NCBI RefSeq assembly: GCF_002724055.1
Contig: NZ_BDQY01000022.1
Span: 1-61,726 of the forward strand
Length of the DNA stretch: 61,726 bases
Source: Tepidibacter mesophilus
GTDB taxonomy: Bacteria > Bacillota > Clostridia > Peptostreptococcales > Peptostreptococcaceae
Direction: 5' to 3'
Shown here: piece after piece, positions 9,748 to 19,360 of the stretch
Position numbering within the stretch: position 1 is the stretch's first letter
Layout: every line of letters starts with the position of its first letter
Notes under the pieces: generated by a model
Seen by the model: the letters and a program-made list of their open reading frames with translations, nothing else
Told to the model about the DNA's origin: nothing
Databases searched by the model: none
Position numbers and translations under genes: made by a program

Positions 9748-11115
9748 TTACATAGGTAATTTATGAAGTATTATGGTAAATAGAACCATTCCAAGCAGTG
9801 CAAATGGATAAGTAGCCCCATATCCCGCTGCCGGATCATCGCTTCCTACTGCATCTATAGCAGCTCCAAGGCCTGGAGTAGATGTCATGCCTCCGCATAT
9901 AGCCCCAGACAACATAATCCAATTTATTTTAAGCACATATCTTCCTATAAAGAATCCAATCATCATAGCTACCGCACCTACAACAGTACCTACAAGTGCT
10001 AAATATGCTCCTGAACCTAATATAGCGTCAAATACTTTAAATCCATATCTAAGACCAACTATAGCCAAGAAAAAAGCGAGCGCTAGCTGTCTTATAACTC
10101 CTAAAACCTTATTACTCATTCTAAAGTTTAGATTACCTATTTTCCCTATATATCCAAGTATTAGTGATCCTATTAAAACCCCACCAGTAGATCCTAGTCC
10201 AAAATATCCTAAAGGTCCTAAATATATTTTTATTTGACCTATTAAATATCCAAATAAACAAGCTGTAGTAAATGCTATTAAATCAAAGGAAATTTCTTCT
10301 ATTTCTTTAGTAGAATTACCCCTAGCTTCTTTCATTTCTCTATTAAATAGTTCTTGTTCTTTTTTTACATCAATTCTAAAAATCTTTGGGAAAAAATTAA
10401 CTGCTAATATAACTATCAATACTCCGAATGGATATCCTATAGCGTGACCAACACCTATTCCGGCCTCTGCTGCTTTTATAAATTCTTCTCCTTGTTCATC
10501 TGTAAGCTTAGTAGTATTGATTTCATTGATTTTCCCAGATGGATCTAATATTTTCAGAAATTTTTTCCTCTCTTCAATGCTCATATTGTCAAATTCTTTT
10601 ACCCGATCTGTTGCATGACCTCTTGCAGTTTCAATTGCTGCTGCCAATCCAGGTGAGCTTGTAAGGGCTCCTGTGTATACTCCAGATATCTCATATGGAT
10701 TAGATTCTTTAGCACAAATAGTCATTCCATATGTAGCTGCTGCACCTAAACTCGTTATAAGAAATCCTAATATAACAAACTTAACACCATATTTTTTAAG
10801 AACTACCCCCATATCTTTTGCTGCTAAAAGACCTACAGCTGCAACAAACAGTATTAAAAACAAACTAAAAAAACTTTTAGAAATAACTCCGGAGTCTATC
10901 ATATTTTGAGCAGACTTATATGCACTACTCGTTTCGCCTATACTTTTGCCAAACTTTAAAATCCACCACCCTATTATTAGCCCTGTAAAAAGTGCACCTG
11001 AAACTCCAAAGTTGAATTTTCCAAACTTGATTTTTCCAAATAGCAAACCTGTCACAACAGCTACAAACATGAGAACAAATGGATCCATCATAAAGCTAAC
11101 AAAATCAAATTTCAT
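9748..11115 (-). CDS. AspT/YidE/YbjL-family membrane transporter
   Basis: 455-aa membrane protein with two halves carrying the same signature: TSSPGLAAAIETA (about residue 153) and TSTPGLGAAIDAVG (about 417), typical of the duplicated antiporter domain of AspT-like carriers. About ten hydrophobic segments are seen, with a charged soluble stretch around 180-215 and another near 260. AspT exchanges aspartate for alanine; members with other substrates exist. As first gene of the propionate module it may move succinate or a related dicarboxylate (inference). GGGGGG ribosome site before the ATG. Confidence 0.8.
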   Translation of the reverse strand: MKFDFVSFMMDPFVLMFVAVVTGLLFGKIKFGKFNFGVSGALFTGLIIGWWILKFGKSIGETSSAYKSAQNMIDSGVISKSFFSLFLILFVAAVGLLAAKDMGVVLKKYGVKFVILGFLITSLGAAATYGMTICAKESNPYEISGVYTGALTSSPGLAAAIETARGHATDRVKEFDNMSIEERKKFLKILDPSGKINEINTTKLTDEQGEEFIKAAEAGIGVGHAIGYPFGVLIVILAVNFFPKIFRIDVKKEQELFNREMKEARGNSTKEIEEISFDLIAFTTACLFGYLIGQIKIYLGPLGYFGLGSTGGVLIGSLILGYIGKIGNLNFRMSNKVLGVIRQLALAFFLAIVGLRYGFKVFDAILGSGAYLALVGTVVGAVAMMIGFFIGRYVLKINWIMLSGAICGGMTSTPGLGAAIDAVGSDDPAAGYGATYPFALLGMVLFTIILHKLPM

Positions 11116-11456
11116 TTTTCCCCCCCCTATTTTTTTTATTTTGTCTATGTTTAATTTTTATGTACAAGCTATACATTTTATGCTTTTAATTATCTAAAAG
11201 TTAGAATTTATATAGTTTATTTAAACAAAAAAAATCACGGCAAAGCAAAGGTTTAAAATTCCCTTACTATGCCGTGATTTAACTATACTCCATAATACAA
11301 CTTACTATATTCCATCGAATACTAGCTATACAATGATAGTTAATAGGCTATTTCCTATTTATTTAATTTATTAATTAATATATATTATCTATAAATTAAT
11401 ATTATTACTTATAAATCAATTTTGATGATATCCTTTTGTAAAATTAAAATATTATA
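11116..11456. other. Intergenic gap between ftsH terminator and transporter operon
   Basis: About 340 nt without a supported gene. It holds the strong hairpin at 11228-11282 and the leader of the transporter operon. The remainder is AT-rich; I see no clear -35/-10 pair or known riboswitch pattern. Confidence 0.5.
11228..11282 (-). terminator. Strong hairpin with U-tract upstream of transporter operon
   Basis: On the minus strand AAATCACGGCA pairs with TGCCGTGATTT, followed by eight T residues. The arms are 11 bp with a long A/T-rich middle. ftsH already has its own terminator at 11457-11485, so this second one, 110 nt before the transporter start, may be a leader attenuator or a terminator of a short leader RNA. 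Confidence 0.7.
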
Positions 11457-11485
11457 CAAAAAAAAGGTTGAGAAATCTCAACCTT
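11457..11485 (-). terminator. Intrinsic terminator of ftsH
   Basis: AAGGTTGAGA pairs with TCTCAACCTT and is followed on the minus strand by a run of eight T. It starts at the stop codon of ftsH. Confidence 0.85.
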
Positions 11486-13352
11486 ATTCATTATCATCTT
11501 CTTTATCAACCGATATTTCATCGTAATCTTCAAGTGATAATTCTTTGTTAAATGCTTGTTTAAACTGCTCTGCATCCAACGTCTCGTATTTTAAAAGACA
11601 CTTAGCAACATAGTGTAAACTGTCTATGTTATCATCTAATAATTTTTTAGTTTTATTATAAGCATCATCTACTATTCCACTTATTTCTCTATCTATTTCC
11701 GATGCTACTTCTTCAGAGTAATTTCTCTTAGATGTGAAATCTCTTCCTAAGAATACCTCATCAGAATTATCACCAAAGGTCATAGGTCCTAATCTTTCAC
11801 TCATACCATATCTTGTAACCATAGCTCTTGCTGTTTGAGATACTCTATCTAAATCATTTTGGGCCCCAGTTGATATATCATCAAGAACAAGATATTCTGC
11901 AACTCTTCCCCCAAGAAGAACTATAAGATTTTCTTGCATTTGCATCTTAGTAGCATAATACTTATCTTCTTTTGGAAGCTGCATAGTAAATCCACCTGCT
12001 CTTCCTCTAGGTATTATAGTTACCTGATGTACAGGATCTGTATTAGGTAAAAGTTGTGCAGCAACTGCATGACCAGCCTCATGGTATGCTGTTAGCTTTC
12101 TTTCTTTTTCGCTTATTACCCTAGTCTTTTTAGCAGGACCTGCGATAACCTTAGTAATAGCTTCTTCTACAGTTTCCATTTTTATTGTTTTTTCTCTTTT
12201 TCTAGCAGTTAATATAGCTGCTTCATTCATAAGATTTTCTATATCTGCTGGAGTAAATCCAGGAGTCCTTCTAGCTAAAACCTTTAAATTAACATTATCT
12301 GATAACGGCTTATTCTTTGCATGAACCTTAAGTATAGCTTCTCTTCCTTTAACATCAGGAGCTCCAACAACGACTTGTCTATCGAATCTACCTGGTCTAA
12401 GTAAGGCTGGGTCTAATATATCTGGTCTATTTGTAGCAGCCATTATTATTATACCTTCATTAACTCCAAATCCATCCATTTCAACTAAAAGTTGATTTAG
12501 AGTCTGTTCTCTTTCATCATGTCCTCCACCAAGACCTGCGCCTCTTTTTCTACCTACAGCATCTATTTCATCTATAAATATAATGCACGGAGAATTTTTC
12601 TTGGCTTGTTCAAATAAATCTCTAACTCTAGATGCTCCTACTCCGACAAACATTTCTACGAAGTCTGAACCACTTATACTAAAAAATGGTACTCCAGCTT
12701 CTCCTGCAACAGCTCTAGAAAGATAAGTTTTACCAGTTCCCGGAGGACCGACCATTAATATTCCTTTAGGTATTCTAGCTCCAAGATCTATGTATCTTTT
12801 AGGGCTTTTCAGAAAATCTACTACTTCTTGAAGATCTTCTTTCTCTTCATCTAGTCCTGCTACATCATCAAATGCAACCTTATTTTTCTCATCTCCTTTA
12901 TGAAGTTTGGCTTTTGACTTTCCAAAATTCATAACACGGCTTCCACCACCCTGTGATTGTTGCATAAATACAAACCAAAATACTACGAATATAAGTATCA
13001 TAAATATTGATGGTAGTATTTCAAAGAACCAAGGTGTTTGAGGTTCTGGTTTTCCTACAAGTACAAGTTTTCCTTCTGTAACTTGTTTTAAAATAATATC
13101 TGAAAGATTTTCTTTACTTACTGGATAAGGTACGTAAGATCTAAAATGCGTGTTAGTACTCTTTATTGTTCCTTCAATTATCTCATCTGTAAATGTAAGC
13201 TCTGATATATTTTCTTTAACTAATTCCTGATAAACCAAAGAAAAGTCTAAGTTTTCTATTCCTTTTGTAGGTTTACCAAGAGTTTGGACTATTGAAACTA
13301 TTATTATAAATATAAGCAAATAAAAAGTTGCTCCTTTAAATAATTTCTTCAA
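11484..13352 (-). CDS. ftsH: ATP-dependent zinc metalloprotease FtsH
   Basis: Membrane-bound AAA+ protease that removes damaged or regulatory proteins. Layout over 622 aa: membrane segment 9-25, extracytoplasmic domain about 30-110, second membrane segment 112-130, AAA domain with Walker A GPPGTGKT at 202-209, Walker [10 protein letters not shown] at 257-265 and arginine-finger region RPGRFDRQ near 319-326, and zinc site HEAGH at 424-428. Start is TTG, 7 nt after AAAGGAGG. It follows tilS directly; the hpt gene often found between tilS and ftsH is absent. Confidence 0.98.
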   Translation of the reverse strand: MKKLFKGATFYLLIFIIIVSIVQTLGKPTKGIENLDFSLVYQELVKENISELTFTDEIIEGTIKSTNTHFRSYVPYPVSKENLSDIILKQVTEGKLVLVGKPEPQTPWFFEILPSIFMILIFVVFWFVFMQQSQGGGSRVMNFGKSKAKLHKGDEKNKVAFDDVAGLDEEKEDLQEVVDFLKSPKRYIDLGARIPKGILMVGPPGTGKTYLSRAVAGEAGVPFFSISGSDFVEMFVGVGASRVRDLFEQAKKNSPCIIFIDEIDAVGRKRGAGLGGGHDEREQTLNQLLVEMDGFGVNEGIIIMAATNRPDILDPALLRPGRFDRQVVVGAPDVKGREAILKVHAKNKPLSDNVNLKVLARRTPGFTPADIENLMNEAAILTARKREKTIKMETVEEAITKVIAGPAKKTRVISEKERKLTAYHEAGHAVAAQLLPNTDPVHQVTIIPRGRAGGFTMQLPKEDKYYATKMQMQENLIVLLGGRVAEYLVLDDISTGAQNDLDRVSQTARAMVTRYGMSERLGPMTFGDNSDEVFLGRDFTSKRNYSEEVASEIDREISGIVDDAYNKTKKLLDDNIDSLHYVAKCLLKYETLDAEQFKQAFNKELSLEDYDEISVDKEDDNE

Positions 13353-13460
13353 ATAGAGCCCTCCTTTCTCTCAGGTCAATAATTTTAGTTTATTCTATCA
13401 TAAATAAAACACCAATACAATACAACCAAGTTATATACTCTATTTGTATTAACATTGAGG

Positions 13461-14855
13461 TTATAAAGCTTTAAAGCTTATTTTTAAAACATTCTCAGTA
13501 TTTGAATCTATTTTATAATCTTCACTCATTCTATGTCCTATAACCCAGATGATTCCTTTTTCATCCGATAGAATCGGAATCAAATCTCTCTCTTCTTTAG
13601 GTATCTTTAAATCTATAAATAAGTCTTTTATCTTTTTGCTCCCCCCCAATCCTAATAATTTGATTTTGTCGCCATTTCTTCTATTTCTTATGTGCAAACT
13701 TCCTTTAATCTTATTGGCATCGAAAAATTTAACATATTTATCACTGCTAAATTCTTTATATTCGTCAATGCTTAATAGTTTACTCTCAACTATAGTATTT
13801 GATTCCTTTATTTTTATATATCCACTTTTAGGGATAATATAATCATAACTTATCTTTTCTTCTATCATCTCTTCATCTGTAAATATTATACTTCCATTTT
13901 TTTTATATACTAATACTCCCTTAGGTAAATCTATCCTAATATTATTTTTATCTGAATTAATTAAATCAGTTACATCCTGTATATGTTTTTGTTCTATTCC
14001 TTCTATGTTTCCTAAAACAGAATCAATACATTTTCTAATAACTCTATTTTTTAAAGCTTTATGAGTGTCTATAAATTTATCTATATCTACAAATATAGTA
14101 TTTTCAGATACTTTAGAACATATTTCATCAAATACTTTATTCGATTGCTCTATTATAAAATCACTATCATCTTTTAATAAATTTGTCATTCTCGATATAG
14201 ATTCCTTTAAATTAGGATTAAAATTTTTAACCATATAAGGAATTAGCTTAAGTCTTATTTTATTCCTAGTGTATATTTCTTCTAAATTAGTTTGATCTAT
14301 TCTGGGGCCTAAATTATTTTGCTCACAATATTTTTCTATATCCTCTCTATCTATATCTAATAGAGGTCTTATAATACCATCTTCTCTTTTATACTGGATT
14401 CCTTTTAACCCTTGAAGCCCAGTTCCTCTCATCATTCTCATTATAACAGTTTCTGCTTGATCGTTTATGTTTTGAGCGATAGCTATCTTATCAGCCGATA
14501 TTTTATCTTTTATTTCAAAGAACATATTATACCTTAGAATTCTAGCCCCTTCTTCTAATGAAACTCCTTTTTCCTTACAATAAGCTGGAACATCTATTGC
14601 TCTTATGAAGCATGGTACTCTCATAATATCACATATCTTGGCTACATACATAGCATCTTTTTGAGCCTCTATTCCCCTTATTTTATGATTTAAATGAGCT
14701 GCGTATATCTTTATATTAAATTCATCCTTTAAATAATTTAGTATATGAAGCATACATATAGAGTCTGGTCCTCCTGAAACTCCTAGTATTATTTTATCTC
14801 CATCATTAACTAAATTATGCTTTTTAATTGTCTCTCTGACTTTATTTATAATCAT
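13461..14855 (-). CDS. tilS: tRNA(Ile)-lysidine synthase
   Basis: ATP-dependent enzyme that converts the CAU anticodon C34 of a tRNA-Ile to lysidine, changing decoding from AUG to AUA. The PP-loop SGGPDS is at about residues 28-33. The N-terminal ligase domain (about 20-210), the middle domain and the C-terminal domain (RNRRNGDKI, near 385-395) are all present; 464 aa is normal. The next gene upstream on this strand is a membrane protein of unknown function, 13 nt away. Confidence 0.95.
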   Translation of the reverse strand: MIINKVRETIKKHNLVNDGDKIILGVSGGPDSICMLHILNYLKDEFNIKIYAAHLNHKIRGIEAQKDAMYVAKICDIMRVPCFIRAIDVPAYCKEKGVSLEEGARILRYNMFFEIKDKISADKIAIAQNINDQAETVIMRMMRGTGLQGLKGIQYKREDGIIRPLLDIDREDIEKYCEQNNLGPRIDQTNLEEIYTRNKIRLKLIPYMVKNFNPNLKESISRMTNLLKDDSDFIIEQSNKVFDEICSKVSENTIFVDIDKFIDTHKALKNRVIRKCIDSVLGNIEGIEQKHIQDVTDLINSDKNNIRIDLPKGVLVYKKNGSIIFTDEEMIEEKISYDYIIPKSGYIKIKESNTIVESKLLSIDEYKEFSSDKYVKFFDANKIKGSLHIRNRRNGDKIKLLGLGGSKKIKDLFIDLKIPKEERDLIPILSDEKGIIWVIGHRMSEDYKIDSNTENVLKISFKAL

Positions 14856-14867
14856 TATATATCCCTC

Positions 14868-15566
14868 TTATTTTATGCCTTTTATATAATATCTATTAAT
14901 ATCCTTGTACAAATCTACATTATTCATACATTCAATATAAAACTTGCTATTAAAACTGTTGTTTCTTCTATAATATTCCTTAGTCTCAAGATAACCCATA
15001 TGATAATCATTAATTATCATTTTGTAATCCTCTTTATAAATATCAGTTAAATAATCAAAATAAACTCCATTTATATATATTTCTTTATATTCATATGATT
15101 TTCCTTGTATATTTTTATTTATTAATTCTTTATATTCATCTGGAAGTATAGAGTATATATATTCATACGATACCAAATTCAAATAATCCTCCGTCTTCAT
15201 TGCAGATATGTAATAATCATATCTGAATTTTGATTGTTTCATAAGGTCTATTATTGCCTGTATCTCATCAGCTTTAAGATGAGAATACTTTTTTATTTTA
15301 TAATAAATTAACCTTTCATTATGATTTAAATTATCAATTTTATTTTTATCTAAATCCGATATAACCATAATATATGGGAATTCTTCAATTTCTTCTTTTA
15401 ATTCTTTATCCATACTTTTTATTATTCCCAAACTATTTAATGTATGCATTAATTTTTCACTATCTTTAAGTTGCAATAATAAAACAAAAGATGATGTAGT
15501 CAACAGTCCGACCATTAATATACTTAAAACAATATAAATTCCTATTTTATTTTCATTAGATTTCAA
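14868..15566 (-). CDS. Hypothetical single-pass membrane protein
   Basis: About 232 aa, not recognised. There is one hydrophobic segment at the N terminus (about residues 10-32 of the longer reading), followed by a charged, Tyr/Lys/Glu-rich soluble part with no motif I know. I take the TTG at 15566 as start because AGAGGTGAT lies 6-7 nt upstream; a GTG at 15575 overlaps that ribosome site. It is preceded by a terminator (15629-15676) and followed by tilS after 13 nt, so it is the first gene of a tilS-ftsH transcription unit. Topology predicts most of the protein outside the membrane. Confidence 0.6.
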   Translation of the reverse strand: MKSNENKIGIYIVLSILMVGLLTTSSFVLLLQLKDSEKLMHTLNSLGIIKSMDKELKEEIEEFPYIMVISDLDKNKIDNLNHNERLIYYKIKKYSHLKADEIQAIIDLMKQSKFRYDYYISAMKTEDYLNLVSYEYIYSILPDEYKELINKNIQGKSYEYKEIYINGVYFDYLTDIYKEDYKMIINDYHMGYLETKEYYRRNNSFNSKFYIECMNNVDLYKDINRYYIKGIK

Positions 15567-15628
15567 ATGGATCACCTCTATAAAAGATAATTTTTTTTGT
15601 CATATTTATTCATATTTATAATAACAAA

Positions 15629-15676
15629 TAAAAACGATAAAAGGTAGTGTAAATTGAACTACTTTTTACCGTTTTT
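15629..15676 (-). terminator. Terminator after the DUF1934 gene
   Basis: A hairpin with arms AAAAACG.TAAAAGGTAGT and ACTACTTTTTACCGTTTTT, rich in A and T at both ends and thus able to work in both directions. It separates the ddl-DUF1934 unit from the tilS unit. Confidence 0.75.
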
Positions 15677-15687
15677 TCTATGACTTC

Positions 15688-16110
15688 CTAATTTATTTTT
15701 ATATTTATAGAATTTTTGCCTTCAAATAAACCGCTTATATTTAAATCATACTGTATTGTTATATCGAAATTTTTGTATGAATCTCTTCTATTTAATTCTA
15801 TTTTTTTTGTTACTATCTCCATAGGAAAATTCCCATGAGGTGTTCTATACAACGTTTTAAACCTTTTGCCCACCTCAAACACTAATTCAGAGTTATTTAT
15901 ACCTATCTTTTTTATAATTATACAATCTTCAGTTATCTTTAACCTGCTAGTAGTACCCTTCATACCTGATATTTCAGATTCTTCATATATTACATAGGTA
16001 GCATTGTTTTTCAAATACAGCTTACCTTCTGTTATTAATTCTATATTATCTTTGTTCCCTTTGAAGTCCATTTGAATAGTGTTTATTTTTATTAAAACAT
16101 TTTCTCCCAT
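15688..16110 (-). CDS. DUF1934 (YwiB-like) beta-barrel protein
   Basis: 140 aa, with features of the DUF1934 family, small beta-barrel proteins of unknown function: KINTIQ at the start, then LYLKNNATYVIYEESEISG and TSRLKITED. In many Firmicutes the gene neighbours argS; here argS is absent and ddl is upstream. RBS AGGAGG at good spacing before the ATG. No signal peptide or membrane segment. Confidence 0.75.
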   Translation of the reverse strand: MGENVLIKINTIQMDFKGNKDNIELITEGKLYLKNNATYVIYEESEISGMKGTTSRLKITEDCIIIKKIGINNSELVFEVGKRFKTLYRTPHGNFPMEIVTKKIELNRRDSYKNFDITIQYDLNISGLFEGKNSINIKIN

Positions 16111-16124
16111 TTACTCCTCCTAAT

Positions 16125-17213
16125 TTAAATCTTTTTAGATAGTTTTTCATCATGTCTTTTTATTGCTAAATTTATAAGCTCATCTATCAACTTATCATAT
16201 GGAATTCCTGTATTTTCCCATAACTTAGGATACATACTTATATTGGTGAATCCTGGCATAGTATTTATTTCATTTATATATATATTATTAGTTTCTTTCT
16301 CCACAAAGAAATCTACTCGTGAAAGTCCACACCCATCAATTGATTTGAATGCTTTCACAGCCATTTTTCTTATTTTTTCACTTATTTTTTCTTCTAGTTT
16401 TGCTGGTATTATAAGTTTTGACGATTCATTTAAATACTTGGCTTCATAATCATAAAATTCTTTAGCAGGTATTATTTCCCCTACCACAGAAGCTTTTATT
16501 TCTTCATTTCCTAAAACAGATACTTCTATTTCCTTTGCATTTACCCCTTCTTCCAAAACCACTCGTCTGTCATATTCTAAGGCTTCTTTTATTCCTTTTA
16601 TTAATTCTTCTTTATTTTTAGCCTTTGATATTCCAACACTAGATCCCAAATTTGCAGGTTTTATAAATATAGGATAAGAAAGTATGCTTTCTATTGAGCT
16701 TAATTGCCCTTCTTCATCATTATTGAATTCCCATCTTGTAGTATAAGTATATTTAACTTGAGCTATATTTTCTTGTTCAAATACTTTTTTGCAAACTAAT
16801 TTATCCATTCCTACGCTAGATGCTAATACATTACATCCTACATAAGCTATATTACTTATTTCAAACAATCCTTGAATAGACCCATCTTCTCCATATGGCC
16901 CATGTAAAACTGGAAATAATACATCTATTTTTTTGAATGTATTATCCTCAAATTCTATCCCTACCTTTTGCTTTAAAGTTGGTATCAAATTTATTTTTAC
17001 ATTTTGTTTTGCCTCTTTTTCCCACATTCCATTCTTTATTTTTTCTATATCTCCTTCATAATACATCCAGTTTCCATCTTTAGTTATACCTATTGTATAT
17101 ACATTGTACTTTTCCTTATTTATATATTTATATATAGAAGAAGCAGATGATAAAGAAACCTCATGTTCTCCAGATCTTCCTCCAAATATTAAAGCTACAT
17201 TAATTTTTTCCAT
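16125..17213 (-). CDS. ddl: D-alanine--D-alanine ligase
   Basis: ATP-grasp ligase making D-Ala-D-Ala for peptidoglycan. Seen: the N-terminal LIFGGRSGEHEVSLSSA block, HGPYGEDGSIQG (about residues 95-107), KPANLGSSVGISK, and the metal-binding end INEINTMPGFTNISMYP. Length about 362 aa. I take the ATG at 17213; the GTG at 17222 is part of the ribosome site AAGGTG. It forms a short unit with the DUF1934 gene, 14 nt downstream. Confidence 0.96.
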   Translation of the reverse strand: MEKINVALIFGGRSGEHEVSLSSASSIYKYINKEKYNVYTIGITKDGNWMYYEGDIEKIKNGMWEKEAKQNVKINLIPTLKQKVGIEFEDNTFKKIDVLFPVLHGPYGEDGSIQGLFEISNIAYVGCNVLASSVGMDKLVCKKVFEQENIAQVKYTYTTRWEFNNDEEGQLSSIESILSYPIFIKPANLGSSVGISKAKNKEELIKGIKEALEYDRRVVLEEGVNAKEIEVSVLGNEEIKASVVGEIIPAKEFYDYEAKYLNESSKLIIPAKLEEKISEKIRKMAVKAFKSIDGCGLSRVDFFVEKETNNIYINEINTMPGFTNISMYPKLWENTGIPYDKLIDELINLAIKRHDEKLSKKI

Positions 17214-17299
17214 AAAAAACACCTTCTTTCAAAATATATCTTATTTATAATTATATGTTACATAGTACATTTTTGATTATATTTTATTTTGACAAAAAA

Positions 17300-17321
17300 A
17301 TAAAGAAGCAATAAGCTTCTT
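17300..17321 (-). terminator. Terminator of the sleB-ypeB unit
   Basis: Arms AAAGAAGC and GCTTCTTT with a short loop, followed on the minus strand by T-rich sequence (TTTATTTTTTT). It begins just past the ypeB stop. Confidence 0.7.
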
Positions 17322-18647
17322 TTACATGGTTAATGTACCATCTGGATTTTTTATTAATTCAAATATTTTTTGTTGCTTTCCTGTTATAGCATCTACATAT
17401 ATTAAGAAATCTCTTCCCTTATACTCTACTTTAAATTCATAACAAAGCTTTTCTTTTTTACCTTCAGTAGGTATAATAGTCAATTTATTTTTTAATATTT
17501 TCGCTCCATCTATTATGCTTTGACTAGCTTTTTCAGGTGTTACTTCTGGTTTTCTTATTTTTCTATCATAGTGGCTAATTAAATATCCTTGGGATTCAAC
17601 CCCTATTACCTCTCCATTATCAAGAGCCACCTTTACTTTGATTAAATCTGGATATATACTAACGCCTTCTTTTTTATAACAAAAATTAAATGTTGTAGCT
17701 CCATCTTTAGTAAGAGAATAAGTGGGAACCATATTTTTATATTCAATATCTTTTAAAAACTTTTTAGCTAATTCAAGAGCCTTTTTCTTATCTATAGAAG
17801 GTTGTCCTATCTGTCTTGTATCTATCATCCATACTATTTTCCCACCTGTCTCACTTATAGATGCACTTACATTTTCACTATTAAATATATATCCTGGTAT
17901 AGAATTATTTTTTATTCTTCCATCATAATTAAGCTCTGTTATATTTTTATATTTTAAAAATTTTAAAGCTATTTCTTTTGCTTTATCTTTGTCTATTTTA
18001 TCTCCTTTAAGTCTCGGTTTTATATTTCCTATATGTTCTGAAAATGGCCCATCATAGATAAGTTCAGGTGTTTCACCCATTCTCTCTTCTATTCTTATCA
18101 TACTAGTTGCCATTATATTTGCATTCGACTCTTTCATTTTTTTATTTGCCTTTGATGCAATATCTGTAAACTCAATTTTATCCTTAGCTATATCTGATTG
18201 TACTTTTCCTAATTCTTCTGATAAATATTGAGCACTTTTTTGTAGTTCTGATATCTTTTTTCTTTCCTTTTCATTTAGATGTTTGTCATCTAAAGCTTCT
18301 TTAGCCAGCGTTATAGTATAGTCTCCTAACTGTGTTAAAAACTTTTCAGTCTTCATAATAGATTTATGATTAAGTGGAAGCTGAGACATTTTATCCTGAG
18401 CTGAATAAGACTGACTCATTATATCAGTAAGAAGTATTATATTTTGCTTTGTAGAAGTACTTACATTTACCTTAGATAAATCTGATTGTATAGTCTCTAC
18501 ATTTCCTATAACATCGTAAAACATTCTTTTATATTGAGCATCTAAACTTCTCTTGTATGCTATTTTTTGTGAATATCCCGTCATTCCCCATATAAATGAA
18601 ATGACAAGTAAACCCAATAAGATATTTGTTTTTTTATTTGAATTCAA
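17322..18647 (-). CDS. ypeB: Germination protein YpeB
   Basis: Partner needed for SleB placement and stability in the spore. One N-terminal membrane segment (LGLLVISFIWGMTGY), an N-terminal helical region, then C-terminal PepSY-like repeats (for example DKAKEIALKFL, KKALELAKKFL and PEKASQSIIDG). I choose the TTG at 18647: AGAAAGAAGTGAT precedes it and it lies 14 nt after the sleB stop, whereas the ATG at 18686 lies within sleB with no ribosome site. That gives 441 aa, close to the family length. Confidence 0.93.
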   Translation of the reverse strand: MNSNKKTNILLGLLVISFIWGMTGYSQKIAYKRSLDAQYKRMFYDVIGNVETIQSDLSKVNVSTSTKQNIILLTDIMSQSYSAQDKMSQLPLNHKSIMKTEKFLTQLGDYTITLAKEALDDKHLNEKERKKISELQKSAQYLSEELGKVQSDIAKDKIEFTDIASKANKKMKESNANIMATSMIRIEERMGETPELIYDGPFSEHIGNIKPRLKGDKIDKDKAKEIALKFLKYKNITELNYDGRIKNNSIPGYIFNSENVSASISETGGKIVWMIDTRQIGQPSIDKKKALELAKKFLKDIEYKNMVPTYSLTKDGATTFNFCYKKEGVSIYPDLIKVKVALDNGEVIGVESQGYLISHYDRKIRKPEVTPEKASQSIIDGAKILKNKLTIIPTEGKKEKLCYEFKVEYKGRDFLIYVDAITGKQQKIFELIKNPDGTLTM

Positions 18648-18661
18648 AATATCACTTCTTT

Positions 18662-19345
18662 CTAGTAAGTTTCTTTTGCAAACCAATGTTTGCCCACTTT
18701 AAACATAGGCTTTAATTTCCATATCCACGAACTTGTAGCTGTTGCAGGGTTCCAATAGTACACAGCCCCACCTGTAGGATCCCATCCATTAATAGCATCA
18801 TTTGCAGCTTTTATACAAGACTCTGAAGGTTTCATGTTTATTTGACCATCGTCAACTGCAGTAAATGCTCCTGGTTGATATATCACTCCGGCTATTGAGT
18901 GTGGAAATCTAGAATCTTTAGTTCTATTTAATATAACCGCTCCTACACTTACTTGACCTACATAAGGCTCACCTCTAGCTTCTCCTGTTATTGCCTGAGA
19001 TAACAGATATATCTCATCACTTCTAGATGTTGCCACTTTTTTAGTTTGAGTTTGTATTCCAAGTGCTTTTTTTGTTTGATTTCCAACTATTCCATCTTGT
19101 TTTAAGTTATTCTTTTTTTGAAATTTCTTTATGGATTCATAGGTTTTATATCCATATACTCCATCTATAGAACCATTGTAATAACCCCAGTTTTTAAGTT
19201 TAGTTTGAACAACTTTAACATCATCGCCTTTTGATCCCCAAAATATATTAGATTGGCCATATGATATGTAATCATCTACATAAAATGCTATAAACGATAA
19301 TATTAACATAGAACATACTGAAACTAATAATAGTATTTTTTTCAA
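18662..19345 (-). CDS. sleB: Spore cortex-lytic enzyme SleB
   Basis: Lytic transglycosylase that breaks spore cortex at germination. 227 aa: N-terminal hydrophobic export segment (about 4-22), a peptidoglycan-binding repeat about 35-95 (KGDDVKVVQTKLKNWGYY) and a C-terminal hydrolase_2 domain with LLSQAITGEARGEPY, the conserved catalytic-Glu region, and GAFTAVDDGQ. Start is TTG with TAGGAGTGA upstream. It follows spoIIR by 15 nt and ypeB follows it. Confidence 0.95.
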   Translation of the reverse strand: MKKILLLVSVCSMLILSFIAFYVDDYISYGQSNIFWGSKGDDVKVVQTKLKNWGYYNGSIDGVYGYKTYESIKKFQKKNNLKQDGIVGNQTKKALGIQTQTKKVATSRSDEIYLLSQAITGEARGEPYVGQVSVGAVILNRTKDSRFPHSIAGVIYQPGAFTAVDDGQINMKPSESCIKAANDAINGWDPTGGAVYYWNPATATSSWIWKLKPMFKVGKHWFAKETY

Positions 19346-19360
19346 AATAAATCACTCCTA

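Noticed and set aside
11228-11282. Possible riboswitch or T-box in the transporter leader
   Set aside because: No known aptamer core or T-box motif is visible; only a terminator-like hairpin can be supported.
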